7,413 nt of DNA from CAYWJT01 sp964458655. GTDB taxonomy: Bacteria > Acidobacteriota > Aminicenantia > Aminicenantales > Saccharicenantaceae. The notes beneath the pieces were generated by a model. That model searched no databases. It had not been told where the DNA came from and saw only the letters and a list, made by a program, of their open reading frames with translations. The position numbers and the translations under genes are program-made. Location of the stretch: NCBI GenBank assembly GCA_964458655.1, contig CAYWJT010000081.1:1-7413 (forward strand). Direction: 5' to 3'. Positions 5,566 through 7,413 of this stretch are shown in pieces (the first letter of the stretch is position 1; every line of letters begins with the position of its first letter).

Positions 5566-5862
5566 GCGCCGAGAGACTGTCATGCCGCTTCTGAATTGTC
5601 GCATTTTGCCGCTTCCTTACTGCCGCACGAGACGATTCGGCCTCCGGGCCGACCTTTCCTAACGTCCCGAAAGCGCTCTTTTCTGAATATACGAAGGGCT
5701 ATAGCCCGGCGGACGCGCGCGATCGTCAGGTGGTCCCCATGAGCTTCGCCAGGACAGGCGTTCGATGTCTTCATCGGGGGCCGGGCGATGATGAAGGCGG
5801 GAAAAGGCGGCCCGCGCGGCAAGAACGAGTTGAATGCGGCGAGCCGGCGCCTGCCTGCCCCC
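5566..5862. other. Long intergenic stretch without a convincing gene
   Basis: Between uvrA and the SagB-type promoter I find no supported gene. A minus-strand 64-codon frame starting at 5771 has no ribosome binding site and no recognisable motif. A plus-strand frame through 5742 is equally unsupported. There is no clear terminator after uvrA. The one distinct element is a perfect 12-base palindrome at 5696-5707. Base composition is more AT-rich around 5580-5700 than in the flanking genes, consistent with regulatory or decayed sequence. Confidence 0.5.
5696..5707. promoter_or_regulatory. Perfect 12-base palindrome, possible operator
   Basis: GGGCTATAGCCC is a perfect palindrome in otherwise non-coding DNA, about 130 bases upstream of the SagB-type promoter. 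Its symmetry fits a dimeric regulator, but the distance from any promoter I can identify makes the assignment speculative. Confidence 0.25.
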
Positions 5863-7413
5863 TCAGTTGCCTGTCTGCCGTTCCAGGACTTTCCTGAGGT
5901 AGCGGCCGGTGCGGGAAGCCGGGGTGCGGGCGATCTTCTCCGGCGGGCCCTGGGCCACGATGCGGCCGCCGGCATCCCCGCCTTCCGGTCCCAGGTCGAT
6001 GACGTGGTCGGCGCACTTGATCACGTCGAGGTTGTGCTCGATGACGACGACCGTGTGCCCCTGGTCGACCAGCTTGTTGAAGGCGCGCAGCAGGAGCGAC
6101 ACGTCGTGCGGGTGGAGGCCGATGGTCGGCTCGTCGAAAAGATAGAGCAGGCGCCGGCCGCGCTCGTGGATGAGCTGATGGGCGAGCTTGATGCGCTGCA
6201 GCTCGCCGCCCGAGAGTGTCGTCGTGGGCTGGCCCAGCCTGAGGTAGCCCAGCCCCACTTCGAGCAGCGGGTAGAGCCTCTTTGTGACTTCCGGGTGGCC
6301 CGAAAAGAAGACGCAAGCCTCAGTGACGCTCATCCTGAGCACGTCGTCGATGTTCTTGCCGTTCCAGGCGACCTCGAGGATCTCCTTCTTGAAGCGCCGG
6401 CCCTTGCAGGCCTCGCAGGTCAGGACGACGTCGGACAGGAACTGCATCTCGACGACCTCGAAGCCGGCGCCCTTGCAGGTCTCGCAGCGGCCGCCCGGCG
6501 TGTTGAAGGAGAAGGCGCCCGGGCCGAGCCCCATCAGTTTCGCCTCGCGCGTTTCGCTGAAGAGCCTGCGGATGCCGTCCATGGCTTTGACGTAAGTCGC
6601 CGGTATGGAGCGCGGCGAGGCGCTCAGGGGCGACTGGTCGACCAGCACCGCCTTGCCGACGTGCTCCAGGCCTTCGGCCTCGGCGAAGGCGCCGTCGGCC
6701 GCGCCCGCGGCCGCCTTGTAGAGGACGTCGTAGAGTAGCGTGCTCTTGCCGGAGCCGGAGACGCCCGTGACGCAGGTCATGACCCCGAGCGGGACGCGCA
6801 CGGTGATGTTCTTCAGGTTGAACCTCGAGGCGCCCCGGATAGTTATGAAGCGCCTGGAGGCGCGCCTCGACTCGGGCAGGGGGATCTCCTTTTCGCCCCG
6901 CAGGTATTCGGCGGTGAGGGTCCGGGCCGAGCGGATGAAGGGCTCCAGTTCGCCGGAGTAGACGACTTCGCCGCCGGCCTCGCCGGCCCGCGGGCCGAGG
7001 TCGATGACGTGCTCGGAGGCGCGCACGATGTCCGGGTCGTGCTCGACGACCAAGACCGTGTTGCCGACCTCCTTCAGGGAGCGCAGAATCTGGACCAGTC
7101 GGTCGTTGTCGCGCGGGTGGAGGCCGATCGACGGTTCGTCCAGCACGAACAGGGTGCCGACGAGCGAGGAGCCCAGGGCCGCCGCCAGGTTGATGCGCTG
7201 GGCCTCGCCGCCGCTGAGCGTGAAGGTCATGCGGTCGAGCGTGATGTAGTCGAGGCCGACCTTGAGCAGGAACTGCAGCCTGTTCCTGACTTCCTGGATG
7301 AGCTTGTCGGCTATGCGGCGCTCGGAGGCGGAAAGCTCGAGGCCGTCGATGAAGGCCAGGGCGTCCTTGACGGAGAGGCGCAGGACTTCGGCGATGTTCA
7401 GGCCGCCGACCCG
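5863..7413 (-). CDS. uvrA: Excinuclease ABC subunit A, C-terminal part (N-terminus beyond window)
   Basis: UvrA is the damage-recognition ATPase of nucleotide excision repair; it dimerises, scans DNA and loads UvrB. The window holds the last 516 codons; the frame is open to the right edge, and about 430 N-terminal residues of a full-length protein are outside. Visible in order: the first ATPase signature LSGGEAQR (fragment residues 66-73), Walker B LDEPSIGLHPRD (91-102), second Walker A GVSGSGKST (217-225), a CxxC-19-CxxC zinc module (Cys310, 313, 333, 336), second signature LSGGELQR (400-407) and Walker B LFDEPTIGLHPHD (425-437). All catalytic elements of this half are intact. The second signature has Leu where Ala is usual, and Ile replaces the second Thr of DEPTTGLH, pointing to a divergent subgroup. 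The stop is at 5865-5863. The next minus-strand gene is 371 bases downstream with its own promoter. Confidence 0.96.
   Translation of the reverse strand, partial: RVGGLNIAEVLRLSVKDALAFIDGLELSASERRIADKLIQEVRNRLQFLLKVGLDYITLDRMTFTLSGGEAQRINLAAALGSSLVGTLFVLDEPSIGLHPRDNDRLVQILRSLKEVGNTVLVVEHDPDIVRASEHVIDLGPRAGEAGGEVVYSGELEPFIRSARTLTAEYLRGEKEIPLPESRRASRRFITIRGASRFNLKNITVRVPLGVMTCVTGVSGSGKSTLLYDVLYKAAAGAADGAFAEAEGLEHVGKAVLVDQSPLSASPRSIPATYVKAMDGIRRLFSETREAKLMGLGPGAFSFNTPGGRCETCKGAGFEVVEMQFLSDVVLTCEACKGRRFKKEILEVAWNGKNIDDVLRMSVTEACVFFSGHPEVTKRLYPLLEVGLGYLRLGQPTTTLSGGELQRIKLAHQLIHERGRRLLYLFDEPTIGLHPHDVSLLLRAFNKLVDQGHTVVVIEHNLDVIKCADHVIDLGPEGGDAGGRIVAQGPPEKIARTPASRTGRYLRKVLERQTGN

Noticed and set aside
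5580..5771. Minus-strand 64-codon frame downstream of uvrA
   Set aside because: It has no ribosome binding site and no recognisable motif, and it overlaps the palindrome and the region upstream of the SagB-type promoter.
5788..6738. Long plus-strand open frame opposite uvrA
   Set aside because: It lies antisense to well-conserved UvrA motifs and has no recognisable domain; long antisense frames are expected in GC-rich DNA.

Overview
The window is high-GC bacterial chromosome with short intergenic gaps and Shine-Dalgarno starts. It carries six protein-coding genes, all of recognisable families. Four lie on the plus strand: a long-chain acyl-CoA synthetase, radC, recA and an Fe/Mn superoxide dismutase with a twin-arginine leader. 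Two lie on the minus strand: a SagB-type nitroreductase-fold oxidoreductase and the C-terminal 516 codons of uvrA, cut by the right edge. I see no tRNA, rRNA, CRISPR array, insertion sequence or phage gene. Base composition and codon choice look uniform, so nothing suggests a transferred island. I cannot assign the taxon by search. The GC-rich coding, the divergent superoxide dismutase and the UvrA details would suit an uncultured Acidobacteriota/Aminicenantota-like or deltaproteobacterial lineage, but this is a weak guess.

Layout: positions 1-145 are a leader with strong hairpins, followed by the acyl-CoA synthetase (146-1927). After a 93-base gap comes radC (2021-2758), then a 98-base gap with a good sigma70-like promoter and recA (2857-3948, with further in-frame starts at 2755 and 2893). 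An AT-rich promoter patch (about 3980-4012) precedes the superoxide dismutase (4032-4727, with a strong internal start at 4149). A 26-base palindromic gap separates it from the convergent SagB-type gene (5491-4754), which has its own near-consensus promoter at 5565-5536. A 371-base gap (5492-5862) has no convincing gene but holds a perfect 12-base palindrome. uvrA runs from beyond the right edge (7413) to 5863.

Three of the six genes belong to DNA repair and recombination families (radC, recA, uvrA), and a fourth detoxifies superoxide. The region is therefore a loose genome-protection neighbourhood, but I find no recognisable LexA box tying the genes into one SOS regulon. I see no wholly new multi-gene system. 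The points most worth a second look are: a rearranged DNA-binding loop L2 in RecA (Met-Phe-Ile where Val-Met-Phe is usual); the possible dual start of the superoxide dismutase, giving Tat-exported and cytosolic forms; its unusual active-site surroundings; the stacked recA start sites after radC; and the structured leader of the acyl-CoA synthetase.
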